Shown one piece after another: positions 30,404 to 39,882 of a stretch of DNA of 51,967 nt. The first letter of the stretch is position 1, and every line of letters starts with the position of its first letter. This stretch comes from an uncultured Prevotellaceae bacterium (lineage in GTDB: Bacteria; Bacteroidota; Bacteroidia; Bacteroidales; Muribaculaceae). Below the pieces are notes generated by a model. The model did no database searches. It was given only the letters and a program-made list of their open reading frames with translations, and was not told the origin of the DNA. The stretch covers positions 1 to 51,967 of the forward strand of contig ONIL01000034.1 in the NCBI GenBank assembly GCA_900317835.1, written 5' to 3'. A program made the position numbers and the translations under genes.

Positions 30404-32182
30404 ATGCAAATCTCTATTAACTTCAAAAAGTTCATGTGGGTGCTCGCATCCATTATTGCTGGGGCAATGACTGCGTCAGCTGTACCCGCCCATCCCAGAC
30501 CCGTAGATGTCACACAAAGTGACGGCACCAAATTGACGGTTCGGCTTGTGGGTGATGAGTTTTATCATTTCACTGCGACAACCGATGGTTATACCGTGCT
30601 GCAGCGCAGCAACGGAGACTATGTCTATGCTGTGCAGTCTGGATCCCAACTGACAGCAAGTGATGTCATCGCCCATAACCCTCAAATGCGCACTGCCAAT
30701 GAGTTGAAAATGGTATCCACTCTCCAGAAAGGCCTCACTGACCAGACTTCAATAGCCAAGGGCAAGCGTTTTCGCAACAATCGTGACAAGCTGATGGATC
30801 CCCGCCGGACAGATTATCAGAATTTCCGGGGCCTTGTCATTCTCATTGAATTCTCTGACCGGTCGTTCACCTACGGAAACGATTACTTCGATGCCATCAT
30901 GAATCAGGAGAACTATGCAGGTTACTATAGTTCTAATGGATATTTTGTACCGTGTACCGGTAGTGCGAGGGATTATTACCATGACAACAGCATGGGCTTG
31001 TTTGATCCCGAGTTTGATGTTGCGGGTCCCGTGAAAGTGAATTATTCCTGCACTACCCCACAGGGCTATAACAACGTGAGTGACATTTTCGTGTCGGCAG
31101 TCAATGCTCTAGACTCATCGATAGATTACAGCCAGTATGATGGAGACGGCGATGGCATAGTGGACATGATCTACTTTATTGTCGCAGGCTATACCGCCAA
31201 TTTCTCAGGCAATAACAGCGGTTACCTGTGGCCTCATCAGTTCTATATGTACTACTATACTGATGACCTGTATGATAATGTTTATTTGGGCCGTTACTCC
31301 TGTTCAGGAGAGATCTATGGATGGGAAGATTATGGCTACACCGATCCTGACGGCATCGGCACTATCGTTCACGAGTTCACCCATGCACTGGGATTAATGG
31401 ATTTGTATGATACCGATTATGGGACTAACGGTCAGGCTAACGACCCTGATGCATGGGATGTGATGTCAGGTGGCAGCTATCTTAACGAATCAAGAACACC
31501 AGCAGGATTAACGATTTGGGAACGTTACCGTTTAGGCTTTGCCGACATTGAACAAATCACTGAAAAGAAAGCGGGCTACACACTGGAACCCGTCAACACG
31601 GCCAACACCGGTTACTGGATTGAGTCACCTAATGAGAATGAGTATTTTATTCTCGAAAACCGTCAGCAGACTGGATGGGATGCCTATCTGCCAGGTCACG
31701 GCATGTTAGTGGTTCGAGTCGAGTATGACGAGGACCAGTGGTGGAACAACACCATTAATGCCCAAGCGTCACACATGTACTATGAACTGTTGCGTGCAGG
31801 TAATGGCTTCGGAGCTAGTGAAAATGACCCATTCCCAGGCTCATTTAATGTAACAACTCTCAACAATTTGACTACACCCAGCCTCAAAACTTGGGCTGGA
31901 CAGGATAACGAATTTGGCTTGGAGAACATTGCCGAGAATAATGGCATCATTACTTTCGGCGTTGTGAACGGCGACGGCACAGCACCCAGTCATGGCTACA
32001 GTATTGGCGATGTGAACCATGATGATAACTTCAACATTGCTGATGTGACAGCACTGATCGACTACGTGCTGTCGGGAGGGGGAAACGTTTGCACTATTTG
32101 TGCTGACGTCAAGGCTGATAATATCATCAACATTGCCGATGTAACAGCCATAATTGATTTGGTGCTTAGCACGGCCAAGTGA
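30404..32182 (+). CDS. Secreted M6-family metalloprotease with dockerin-like C-terminus
   Basis: A 592-residue protein. The signal peptide is FMWVLASIIAGAMTASAVPA. An N-terminal domain with TKLTVRLVGDEFYHFTATTDGYTVLQ is typical of gut M6 proteases. The catalytic zinc motif HEFTHALGLMDLYDTDYG (H-E-x-x-H, ~324-341) is intact, preceded by YDGDGDGIVDMIYFIVAGY. The C-terminal ~60 residues form two dockerin-type repeats (GDVNHDDNFNIADVTALIDY and ADVKADNIINIADVTAIIDL). M6 (immune-inhibitor A-like) enzymes degrade host or dietary proteins outside the cell. It is a single-gene unit with its own promoter and terminator. The same C-terminal module occurs in the neighbouring DUF285 protein. Confidence 0.9.
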   Translation: MQISINFKKFMWVLASIIAGAMTASAVPAHPRPVDVTQSDGTKLTVRLVGDEFYHFTATTDGYTVLQRSNGDYVYAVQSGSQLTASDVIAHNPQMRTANELKMVSTLQKGLTDQTSIAKGKRFRNNRDKLMDPRRTDYQNFRGLVILIEFSDRSFTYGNDYFDAIMNQENYAGYYSSNGYFVPCTGSARDYYHDNSMGLFDPEFDVAGPVKVNYSCTTPQGYNNVSDIFVSAVNALDSSIDYSQYDGDGDGIVDMIYFIVAGYTANFSGNNSGYLWPHQFYMYYYTDDLYDNVYLGRYSCSGEIYGWEDYGYTDPDGIGTIVHEFTHALGLMDLYDTDYGTNGQANDPDAWDVMSGGSYLNESRTPAGLTIWERYRLGFADIEQITEKKAGYTLEPVNTANTGYWIESPNENEYFILENRQQTGWDAYLPGHGMLVVRVEYDEDQWWNNTINAQASHMYYELLRAGNGFGASENDPFPGSFNVTTLNNLTTPSLKTWAGQDNEFGLENIAENNGIITFGVVNGDGTAPSHGYSIGDVNHDDNFNIADVTALIDYVLSGGGNVCTICADVKADNIINIADVTAIIDLVLSTAK

Positions 32183-32194
32183 TAAGACCAATGT

Positions 32195-32280
32195 CTTCCG
32201 CAGTTGATGCGGAAGCATCATCGAGACAGCGCCATCATCCCACGAATCATTGACGTGAATGATGACGCTGTCTCGATTTT
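32195..32280 (+). terminator. Double-hairpin terminator of the protease gene
   Basis: A small hairpin (CTTCCGC 32195-32201 with GCGGAAG 32209-32215) precedes a long stem. The stem is TCGAGACAGCG (32221-32231) with CGCTGTCTCGA (32266-32276), with inner CATCAT/ATGATG and CACG/CGTG pairings, ending in TTTT. Confidence 0.8.
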
Positions 32281-32599
32281 GCACTTATTGTCAGTCTTTT
32301 CCCGCTGCCGCTAAGCAGTTACCCTCATTGATACCTGGCCATTCAGATTCCCCATGGGAAAAAGGGTTATTGGTTGTGGATGAAGTGCCTACAAAGTTCC
32401 CACCATCAAAAGTTTTTGAATAAAAAATATTCTTTAGTCAATGGATTAGGAAAAAATACACTAACTTTGCAATTAACCTTTGGGCACATTGTATTATGTG
32501 CTTACACGACAATGCGTGTGAGTAATGAATTCTGCATCATGCTCAAATTGGTTTTTTAAAAAATTGCCAATACAAGGTTTATTCATGAACAATTAACAT
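32281..32599. other. Intergenic region upstream of the DUF4421 gene
   Basis: No gene is seen. It holds the TAACTTTG promoter box at 32462 and a ~125-base leader. The leader contains two GTGTGAGTAATG-like AT-rich stretches but no recognised riboswitch. Confidence 0.45.
32462..32469 (+). promoter_or_regulatory. -7 box (TAACTTTG) of the DUF4421 gene
   Basis: It matches TAnnTTTG and is followed by C as is common. It lies 130 bases before the ATG at 32600. The -33 match is poor. Confidence 0.45.
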
Positions 32600-33802
32600 A
32601 TGAAATATTTTGTTCTGCTGACGGTTCTGCTGCTATCCTTTACCGCTAAGGCTAGCGTTGACAGCATCGCAAACGACACGACACTCACGACAACAGTTGT
32701 CGCAGCCGACACGATGCCTGAACACCGTTCACACGTCCAGCAGTGGCGTGAAGACGTGAAGAACCGCATCACCAACAAGCTTAATGAGCCCTACGACACC
32801 ATCCATGACAAGGGTTACTGGTGGCGTGCCATGAAACACGGCAAGGTTAATTTCAATGACGAGAGTATGGGCTACCCTCGTTTCCTCTTATTCTGCTGGA
32901 AGGTGTACAAATGGGGCGATAAGGCGTTCAACAGTTACGACCCTGACTATGTAGTATCTACCGGAAAGAACTGGAAGCTGACATTGAAGAACCAAAACTG
33001 GATAGACAACTTTGCAGTTAGCACTACCGATGGAAATGCGATTTTCACCAGCGGCGCAGCAACCAATCTAGGACTTTACATCTCGTTTATGGCAGTATCG
33101 GTAGGCTATTCTCTCGATGTCGACCGTCTCATCGGCGACAGGGGAACCAGTGAAATGCTGGAATTCTCGTTCACTTGCGCACGTTTCACAGCCGAGGCCC
33201 ACAAGACGACCAATACAGGACGCATGAAAAGCCGCATTAAACTCAAGGGAGGCGACTGGCATCGTGGCGATATGTTGAATGCGATGCGCCGTGAGTCGAT
33301 GGGAATGAGTGCGACCTACTTTTTTAATAACAAGAAGTATGCCCGCGCAGCCGCTTATTGCTACTCCAAGTATCAACTGCGCAGTGCAGGTTCGTTTCTT
33401 GCCGGTTTCTCGATAGACAACTATGATTTCAAAATCGATACCCAGTTGCTCACACCCGATCAGGCTCAAGAATTCGCAAAAGCTGGGGTATCACACATGT
33501 GCTATACCGAATACTGCTTGGCTACAGGATATGCCTACAACTGGGTCATCAATCCAAAACTACTGTTTAATGCCACAGGAACAGTAGGCACAGGCCTCAA
33601 GTACATTCACAGTTCAGAGTTTTATGAGGCCAGCAACAGGTGGGCCCTGAATCCCCGCGGCAGTTTTGCGCTGACCTATAACCATAAACGGTTCTTTGCC
33701 AGTCTTCAGACCAATGTCTCCACCAGTGTGAATATCAACAAGGACTGGTATTTCGATTATACCATTGCCGATTTCACAACAGTGTTTGGCATTCGGTTCT
33801 GA
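32600..33802 (+). CDS. DUF4421-family outer-membrane protein
   Basis: A 400-residue protein. The signal peptide is MKYFVLLTVLLLSFTAKASV. After a short linker comes the family region found in many Bacteroidetes: FLLFCWKVYKWGDKAFNSYDPDYV, then SGAATNLGLYISFMAVSVGYSLDV and alternating amphipathic strands to the end (YTIADFTTVFGIRF). The terminal aromatic residue and strand pattern suggest an outer-membrane beta-barrel. The physiological role of the family is not known. It is a single-gene unit, convergent with the GH3 glucosidase and separated from it by a shared bidirectional terminator. Confidence 0.85.
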   Translation: MKYFVLLTVLLLSFTAKASVDSIANDTTLTTTVVAADTMPEHRSHVQQWREDVKNRITNKLNEPYDTIHDKGYWWRAMKHGKVNFNDESMGYPRFLLFCWKVYKWGDKAFNSYDPDYVVSTGKNWKLTLKNQNWIDNFAVSTTDGNAIFTSGAATNLGLYISFMAVSVGYSLDVDRLIGDRGTSEMLEFSFTCARFTAEAHKTTNTGRMKSRIKLKGGDWHRGDMLNAMRRESMGMSATYFFNNKKYARAAAYCYSKYQLRSAGSFLAGFSIDNYDFKIDTQLLTPDQAQEFAKAGVSHMCYTEYCLATGYAYNWVINPKLLFNATGTVGTGLKYIHSSEFYEASNRWALNPRGSFALTYNHKRFFASLQTNVSTSVNINKDWYFDYTIADFTTVFGIRF

Positions 33803-33866
33803 TTCTTCAGGCTGAAAAACCTTGAAGTGCCGCTCTGACTCAGCGACAAATGATGATTACACATCA

Positions 33867-33904
33867 TGAACCCCAAAAGTAAGATCAATTACTTTTGGGG
33901 TTCA
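33867..33904. terminator. Bidirectional terminator between DUF4421 and GH3 genes
   Basis: TGAACCCCAAAAGTAA (33867-33882) and TTACTTTTGGGGTTCA (33889-33904) form a perfect 16-bp stem with a 6-base loop. It lies between two convergent genes. Confidence 0.85.
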
Positions 33905-33950
33905 TTTCAAATTCGGTTTATACTCACCTCTTGTTCTGTTATTTAGGCGA

Positions 33951-36221
33951 TCAGTTCAAGGTAAAGGGCAGACGCTGGACTGAGCGGCTGTCAGTTCCTA
34001 TCATCACCTCGAATTCGCCAGGCTCGCAAACGTGCTGGAGGTCCTTGTTATAGAACTTGAGCAAGTCGGCTGTGATCTTGAAAGATACCATGCGGCTCTC
34101 GCCAGGCTTGAGGTTGATGCGCTCAAATCCCTTGAGTTCCTGAACAGGACGGGCGATGCTGCCCACCATGTCGCGGATGTAGAGTTGAACGACCTCGGCA
34201 CCCTCGCGGGTTCCCGTATTGGTAACGGTGACGGTAGCGGTAATGCTACCATCTTGAGGCATCGAGTTGCTGCTAAGGGTCATCGGGCTGTACTCAAAAG
34301 TAGTGTAGCTCAAACCGTAGCCAAAGGGGAACAGCGGTTCGTTGGGCACATCCAGGTAGTTGCTGGTGTACTTGGAAAACCAACGGGGGCTGGGACGGCC
34401 GGTATTCAAGTGGTTGTAATACACCGGAACCTGTCCCACATTGCGGGGCATTGAAGCGCTCAACTTGCCACTGGGCGACACGTCACCAAAGACAACGTCA
34501 CAGATGGCATCGGCCGCCTCGCTGCCGCCGAACCACACGTTCAAGATAGTGGGGATGTTTTCCACCTCCCAGTCCATGACCGTCGTGCGGCCACTGAAGT
34601 TGAGCAGCACGATGGGCTTGCCTGTCGCTTTAAGAGCCTCAAGCAAATCTTTCTGGGCATCGAGAATGGAGAGGTCACTGCGAGAACTGCACTCTCCCGA
34701 CATCTCGCTGGGTTCACCCATTGCAGCAACGATAACATCGCACTGCTTGGCAATGCGCACAGCCTCGTCACGCATCACATCAACAGGACGATTGTCACGC
34801 ATTTCACGACCGAACATGGTCGAATTTTTCTCCAACTCAGCATCATAGCACACGTTACAGCCCTTGGCATACATCACCTCGGCCTTCTCCCCCACTGCAC
34901 GGCGCATGGCCTCAAGCAGGGTGCTGTAACGGTCGCTGGATGCTGCCACACTCCATGTTCCGGGCATGTTGGCGCGTGTGTTGGCCAACGGGCCTACAAG
35001 TGCGATTTTTCCAGTGCGCTGCAGTGGCAGCACATTATCCTTATTCTGCAAGAGCACAAACGTCTCGGTCGCCAACTGGCGAGCGGCGGCTCGATGCTCG
35101 TCGGTGTAGATATCCTTTTTGGCACGCTTGGGATCAAGGTAGCGGAAGGGATCATCAAACAGACCCATCTTGTACTTGGCTTCCAGAATGCGGCGGCAGG
35201 CCTGGTCGATTTCGGTCATGGTCACCTTACCCTCGTTGAGGGATTTTTCCAGTGTGCCAAGGAAACCGTCGGCCACCATGTCCATGTCGGTTCCGGCATT
35301 TAGAGCGAGCGCCGATACGGTCTGCAAGTCACCCATGCCATGGTTAATCATCTCGCTGATGGCGGTATAGTCAGTAACAACAAAGCCATCAAACCCCCAA
35401 CGGTCGCGCAGCACCTCGGTCATCAGCCAGCGATTGCCCGTAGCAGGAATATAGTCAATGACGTTGAACGAGGTCATGAAACTGCCTGCACCAGCCTCAA
35501 CACCAGCCTGATAGGGAGGAAAATACTCGTTGAACATGCGCACGTGGCTCATGTCCACCGTGTTATAGTCTCGGCCGCCCTCGGGGGCGCCATAAAGGGC
35601 AAAGTGCTTGACACAAGCCATCATTGTCGTCTTTTCGGCTAAATCGCTACCTTGATAGCCCTCAATCATGGCTCGGCAGATGGCTGAACCCAGGAACGGA
35701 TCCTCGCCGTTGCCCTCGCTCATGCGACCCCAGCGGGGCTCGCGGCAAATGTCCACCATGGGGCTGAAAGTCCAGCAGATACCATCGGCTGTCGCCTCGA
35801 CAGACGCGATGCGCGCCGAATTACGGATCGCATCCATATCCCAGCTCATCGACATGGCAAAGGGGATGGGGAACACAGTCTCATAACCATGAATAACATC
35901 CATACCAAAGAGCAGTGGAATACCCAAGCGGCTCTGCTTGACAGCGACTTCCTGCAGCTGGCGGATGCTTTGAACCCCCTTCATGTTGAAGAGGCCACCC
36001 ACCTGGCCCTGCCTGATTTTGCTAACCACATCGCCGCTCACCGCCGAACCAGTGATGATGTCGCCCGTAACGGGTAAATTGAGCTGACCGATTTTCTCTT
36101 GTAAGGTCATTTTGCCCATCAGGTCATCAATAAAGCGGTCCATCTTGGCCTGATCCACGGCAAATGCTGTGAATGCGCTGCTTGCCAGTGCCAATGCGAA
36201 TAAAAGACTCTTGAATTTCAT
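33951..36221 (-). CDS. bglX: GH3 beta-glucosidase (BglX-like), exported
   Basis: A protein of about 756 residues from the start MKFKSLLFALALASSAFTAFA, which gives a proper signal peptide; the ten residues upstream are not needed. It has a GH3 N-terminal domain (DLMGKMTLQEKIGQLNLP, GMDVIHGYETVFPIP, FSPMVDICREPRWGRMSEG) with the nucleophile Asp in GFVVTDYTAI (~282). A GH3 C-terminal domain follows (ALVGPLANTRANMPGTW), then a fibronectin III-like domain (VTVTNTGTREGAEVVQLYI). It would release glucose from beta-linked oligosaccharides in the periplasm. It is the distal gene of the beta-glucan locus, but a terminator and its own promoter box separate it from the main operon. Confidence 0.92.
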   Translation of the reverse strand: MKFKSLLFALALASSAFTAFAVDQAKMDRFIDDLMGKMTLQEKIGQLNLPVTGDIITGSAVSGDVVSKIRQGQVGGLFNMKGVQSIRQLQEVAVKQSRLGIPLLFGMDVIHGYETVFPIPFAMSMSWDMDAIRNSARIASVEATADGICWTFSPMVDICREPRWGRMSEGNGEDPFLGSAICRAMIEGYQGSDLAEKTTMMACVKHFALYGAPEGGRDYNTVDMSHVRMFNEYFPPYQAGVEAGAGSFMTSFNVIDYIPATGNRWLMTEVLRDRWGFDGFVVTDYTAISEMINHGMGDLQTVSALALNAGTDMDMVADGFLGTLEKSLNEGKVTMTEIDQACRRILEAKYKMGLFDDPFRYLDPKRAKKDIYTDEHRAAARQLATETFVLLQNKDNVLPLQRTGKIALVGPLANTRANMPGTWSVAASSDRYSTLLEAMRRAVGEKAEVMYAKGCNVCYDAELEKNSTMFGREMRDNRPVDVMRDEAVRIAKQCDVIVAAMGEPSEMSGECSSRSDLSILDAQKDLLEALKATGKPIVLLNFSGRTTVMDWEVENIPTILNVWFGGSEAADAICDVVFGDVSPSGKLSASMPRNVGQVPVYYNHLNTGRPSPRWFSKYTSNYLDVPNEPLFPFGYGLSYTTFEYSPMTLSSNSMPQDGSITATVTVTNTGTREGAEVVQLYIRDMVGSIARPVQELKGFERINLKPGESRMVSFKITADLLKFYNKDLQHVCEPGEFEVMIGTDSRSVQRLPFTLN

Positions 36222-36261
36222 CTTAGCTATATTTATTAAGTTATTTCCCAATAAGATTGTG

Positions 36262-36269
36262 CAAATGTA
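36262..36269 (-). promoter_or_regulatory. -7 box (TACATTTG) of the GH3 glucosidase gene
   Basis: The complement reads TACATTTG followed by C. It lies about 40 bases upstream of the ATG at 36221. It supports independent transcription of this gene. Confidence 0.45.
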
Positions 36270-36409
36270 ACAAATTATTTCGAGATTGAGAACCCCAGCT
36301 TGTCAAAAGCGGTTGAACCTTAGGGTAATCCATGAACACCCTCGGCAACAGGTCCGTGCGGTAGTTCTCAATCATGAGGGCAATAGCACCTCAAGTTCCC
36401 CGTTACAAC

Positions 36410-36443
36410 AAAACCCAACGCCCCGTTAACGACGCTGGGTTTT
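36410..36443 (-). terminator. Terminator of the beta-glucan PUL operon
   Basis: On the minus strand AAAACCCAGCG pairs with CGTTGGGTTTT (36410-36420 with 36433-36443, one G:U), with T residues closing the stem. It is placed 23 bases after the stop of the GH5-GH3 gene. Confidence 0.75.
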
Positions 36444-36465
36444 GCCATATTACTAAAATGCGGTT

Positions 36466-39400
36466 CTATCGCACCGTAAAATCAGCTTTAAGCGGCAAAT
36501 TGGCGCTTGAAGTGCCAACAAGCATTTGACGCTTACCCAGTGACGCGGTCCAGCCATTCAGTTCCTCGCTCCAGTACTGGAAAGCGCGTCCACCGATGGT
36601 GATGGAGATGTCACGGCTCTCGCCAGGTTGCAAGGCCACCTTCTCAAAGCCGCGCAACTCCTTGACGGGCATATCTACGTTGCCTGACAGGTCGCTGACA
36701 TAGAGTTGGATAACCTCGGCACCTGCTCGCTTGCCCGTGTTCTTAACCGTCACGGTAGCAGTCACAGTACCATCAGCAGCGACCTCGCGCTTATCAAGGC
36801 GAAGGTTGCTCACTGTAAATGTCGTGTAGCTCAATCCGTGGCCGAAGGCGAAGGCCGGCTTCTTGTTTTGTTTGTCTGCCCAGCGGTAGCCCACGTAGAT
36901 ACCTTCCTTATACTCCTCGTCAATGATCTTGTGGTCATCGCGCCAAGTGCCAGGGTAAGTGCCAAGTGCATGGGCACCTACATCGTTCAGACTCTCATAC
37001 CAGGTGAAGGGCAACTTGCCCGAGGGGTTCACATCGCCAACGAGCACACTGGCGAATGCTTTTCCCGTCTCACTGCCGATGAACCAGCCCTGGACGATGG
37101 CTGCAACCTTGTCGCGCCACGGCATGGCCACAGCGTCGCCCGATATGTTGACAAAGACCACATTCTTGTTCACGCGAGCGAGTGCCTCAACCAGCTCATC
37201 TTGACCATAAGGCATATCCATGTGCTTGCGGTCGTGACCCTCAGCATCCTGGTAGTCGCTCTTGTTCAAGCCACCGAAGACGATGACATAATCAGCACCC
37301 TTGGCCTTGGCAACCGCATCTGCAATCAGTTCGCTAGCAGAGCGGTTTTCGGCCAGAGATTGCTTGGCTACCACGCCATTGTATTCACCTGTGGTGTCAC
37401 CCACGTAGCCGCGGGCAAAGTCCACCTCGATGCCAGTGCCAGCCAGACGCTCCTGAAGACCTTCGAGTGGAAGGATCTCGTGTTGTGCCTTGAGTGAACT
37501 GCTGCCGCCGCCGACGGTCATCATCTTGATGGCGTTCTCGCCGACAACCAGCACGCGTTTGGTGTTGTTCACATCGATAGGCAGGACATTGCGCTTGTTC
37601 TGCAGCAGCACGATACCATCTTGGGCAATCTTTAAGGCAGCATCGTAGTGCGCCTCGCTGCACAAGAATCCTCGAGCACGCTTGTCGCTCATGGTCGTGC
37701 GGAAGAACAACCGCAGCACGCGGCTCACCTTATCGTCGAGCTCACGTATCGTGAACTTGCCCTCCTGGATGAGTTTTTTGTAGGGCTGTGCCATGTAGTA
37801 GGCGTCATAGGCATTGCTGGCGCCCCATGCCAGGCCATCGGTCCAACTGCCGAACTCCATGTCCAGGCCGTTTTTCACAGCCTGCTCGGTGTCGTGGGCC
37901 CCACCCCAGTCGCTCACCACCACGCCGTCATACTGCCAGTCACCCTTGAGAATCTCGTTGAGGGTATACTGGTTCTGGCAACAGTGCTGATCCTTGTAGA
38001 GGTTATAGGAACCCATGATGCCCCAGGTGTGGCCTTCCTTAACGGCGGCCTCAAAGGCGGGCAGGTAAATCTCACGCATGGCGCGGTCGCTAACGATGAC
38101 ATTGACCTGATGGCGGTATTCCTCGTCGTTGTTGAGGCAGAAGTGCTTGACACATGCCGATGTTCCCGTACTTTGCAGTCCCTGGACGTAGGGCACTGCC
38201 ATGCGTGACGCCAGCAGCGGGTCTTCACCCATGTACTCAAAATTGCGCCCATTCAGCGGGGTGCGGTTGATGTTCACACCAGGGCCCAGGATCATGTCCT
38301 TGCCGCGATAGCGTGCTTCCTCGCCCAGGCTGCGGCCATAGAGGCGCGCCAACTCAGGATTCCATGAGGCGGCAAGACAAGTCAGTGCGGGAAATGCCAC
38401 ACACGAGTCATTGGTCTGTCCTGCCTGCACCCATTCGTCCCACAGCACATCGGGACGCACACCGTGAGGTCCGTCGTCGGTCCAAAAGTCGGGAAATCCC
38501 AACCTCTTCACACCAGAAGAAGAAAACTTACTCTGAGCGTGAATGACGGCAATCTTCTCGTCAAGCGTCATGCGTGACAAGGCATCCTCGACACGTTGCT
38601 CGATGGGTGCAGTGTTGTCAAGATAGACAGGCATCTGCGGCGTCATTCCCAGCGAACGGATATAGTCAATCTGCGGTGTGCAGTTCTCATAACGGCTGTT
38701 CTGCACATACTGCATCAGCAGGTTGCGGAAGGTTTCCTGATCAGGACGGGCCTCGCGCAGTTCCTGATAGGTGCCTCGGGGAGCCTCGGAGTATTTTACT
38801 ACGATGCTATCCCACATTTCGGGCCTGGTGATGCCCATCATGCATGAGTTGTCAATCTTCTTGTAGGGCCAGAACGTGTAGCCGATGTTGGCCTTCTTCA
38901 TCACGTCGACCAACTGCGCCTGCCACTCATTACTATTGTGCCCTGTCTCGCCCATATACATCGGCAGACCCGTCTTGTCACGGAAGTCGATGTAATCCTT
39001 GATGGCTTCAGCCGTAGCCTCGCCACCATAACGGTGGCAGGTGTACATGATGTTGTCATCAAATTTCCAGTCACTGAACATGTAGAAATCGGAGTTCCAG
39101 CGGGCACCACCCAGCAGGATCACGTGATTAGTGTCCACCTGACGGATGGCTTTGACAGTACGCTGATAAAGTGGCTCGAGTTGCTTGTTCAGTTCCTCCT
39201 TATTCTCAAAGTAGTGGGCTATCGGCTCGTTCATCAGTTCATAACCGAGAATCACCGGCTCATCCTTATAGCGGGCGGCGATGCGCTGCCAGATGTCGAT
39301 GAACAACTGCTGGCTCGGCTCGCTCTCAAACAGCCATGGGTAACCATGACCATCGTCGATGTTGTCACCCGTCTGACCACCAGGGCAGTCGTGCATGTCG

Positions 39401-39861
39401 AGAATCAGGTAGAGACCTGCGGCACGGCACCAGCTGACCACCGAATCGATGCGGGCAAAGCCGTCCTGGTCCTTTGCACGGCCCATGTAGTCCTCATCGG
39501 TGAAGAGTCTGTAGTTGAAGGGCAAGCGGATGGTGTTAGCTCCCTGGCGGGCGATGAAGGCAATGTCGGCACGTGTGATATAGTTGTCCTTGAACTGGCG
39601 CCAGAATTCGGCAGCAAAGTCAGGACCCACGGCCTCCTTAATCATCAGGTCAATCATCCACGGCGAGTTGGTCTTGCTCAGGCCAAACATGTAACCCTCA
39701 GGGTTGAGCCAGTTGCCTAAGTTTGTACCTTGAATATAGAGTTTCTCTCCGTTAGGTTGCACCAGATCGGTACCTTCCACATGTACAAACTTGCCTTGGG
39801 GCTTTGCATGAAGCCCCAAGGCAAGAATAAGAGAGAGTATGATTAATAAAGATCCTCTCAT
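36466..39861 (-). CDS. GH5-GH3 bifunctional beta-glucan hydrolase
   Basis: A 1131-residue protein with a signal peptide (MRGSLLIILSLILALGLHA). Residues ~22-345 form a GH5 catalytic domain: YIQGTNLGNWLNPEGYMFGL, ANTIRLPFNY, LYLILDMHDCPGG, acid/base Glu in GYELMNEPIAHY (~211) and nucleophile Glu in YMGETGH (~304). The N-L-G-N-W-L-x-P-E-G pattern recalls exo-beta-1,3-glucanase-type GH5 enzymes. Residues ~410-1131 form a full GH3 enzyme: TDDGPHGVRPD, nucleophile Asp in GVVVSDWGGAHD (~649), a second alpha/beta domain and a terminal fibronectin III-like domain (VTVKNTGKRAGAEVIQLYV). The two domains would cut beta-glucan chains and release glucose in one polypeptide. It is the last gene of the operon, 21 bases after the GH16 gene. 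Confidence 0.9.
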   Translation of the reverse strand: MRGSLLIILSLILALGLHAKPQGKFVHVEGTDLVQPNGEKLYIQGTNLGNWLNPEGYMFGLSKTNSPWMIDLMIKEAVGPDFAAEFWRQFKDNYITRADIAFIARQGANTIRLPFNYRLFTDEDYMGRAKDQDGFARIDSVVSWCRAAGLYLILDMHDCPGGQTGDNIDDGHGYPWLFESEPSQQLFIDIWQRIAARYKDEPVILGYELMNEPIAHYFENKEELNKQLEPLYQRTVKAIRQVDTNHVILLGGARWNSDFYMFSDWKFDDNIMYTCHRYGGEATAEAIKDYIDFRDKTGLPMYMGETGHNSNEWQAQLVDVMKKANIGYTFWPYKKIDNSCMMGITRPEMWDSIVVKYSEAPRGTYQELREARPDQETFRNLLMQYVQNSRYENCTPQIDYIRSLGMTPQMPVYLDNTAPIEQRVEDALSRMTLDEKIAVIHAQSKFSSSGVKRLGFPDFWTDDGPHGVRPDVLWDEWVQAGQTNDSCVAFPALTCLAASWNPELARLYGRSLGEEARYRGKDMILGPGVNINRTPLNGRNFEYMGEDPLLASRMAVPYVQGLQSTGTSACVKHFCLNNDEEYRHQVNVIVSDRAMREIYLPAFEAAVKEGHTWGIMGSYNLYKDQHCCQNQYTLNEILKGDWQYDGVVVSDWGGAHDTEQAVKNGLDMEFGSWTDGLAWGASNAYDAYYMAQPYKKLIQEGKFTIRELDDKVSRVLRLFFRTTMSDKRARGFLCSEAHYDAALKIAQDGIVLLQNKRNVLPIDVNNTKRVLVVGENAIKMMTVGGGSSSLKAQHEILPLEGLQERLAGTGIEVDFARGYVGDTTGEYNGVVAKQSLAENRSASELIADAVAKAKGADYVIVFGGLNKSDYQDAEGHDRKHMDMPYGQDELVEALARVNKNVVFVNISGDAVAMPWRDKVAAIVQGWFIGSETGKAFASVLVGDVNPSGKLPFTWYESLNDVGAHALGTYPGTWRDDHKIIDEEYKEGIYVGYRWADKQNKKPAFAFGHGLSYTTFTVSNLRLDKREVAADGTVTATVTVKNTGKRAGAEVIQLYVSDLSGNVDMPVKELRGFEKVALQPGESRDISITIGGRAFQYWSEELNGWTASLGKRQMLVGTSSANLPLKADFTVR

Positions 39862-39882
39862 AGAGTCATTTAGGTTAAACAG

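Noticed and set aside
36706-37497. 263-codon plus-strand frame opposite the GH3 domain
   Set aside because: Antisense shadow. The minus strand has full GH3 motifs.
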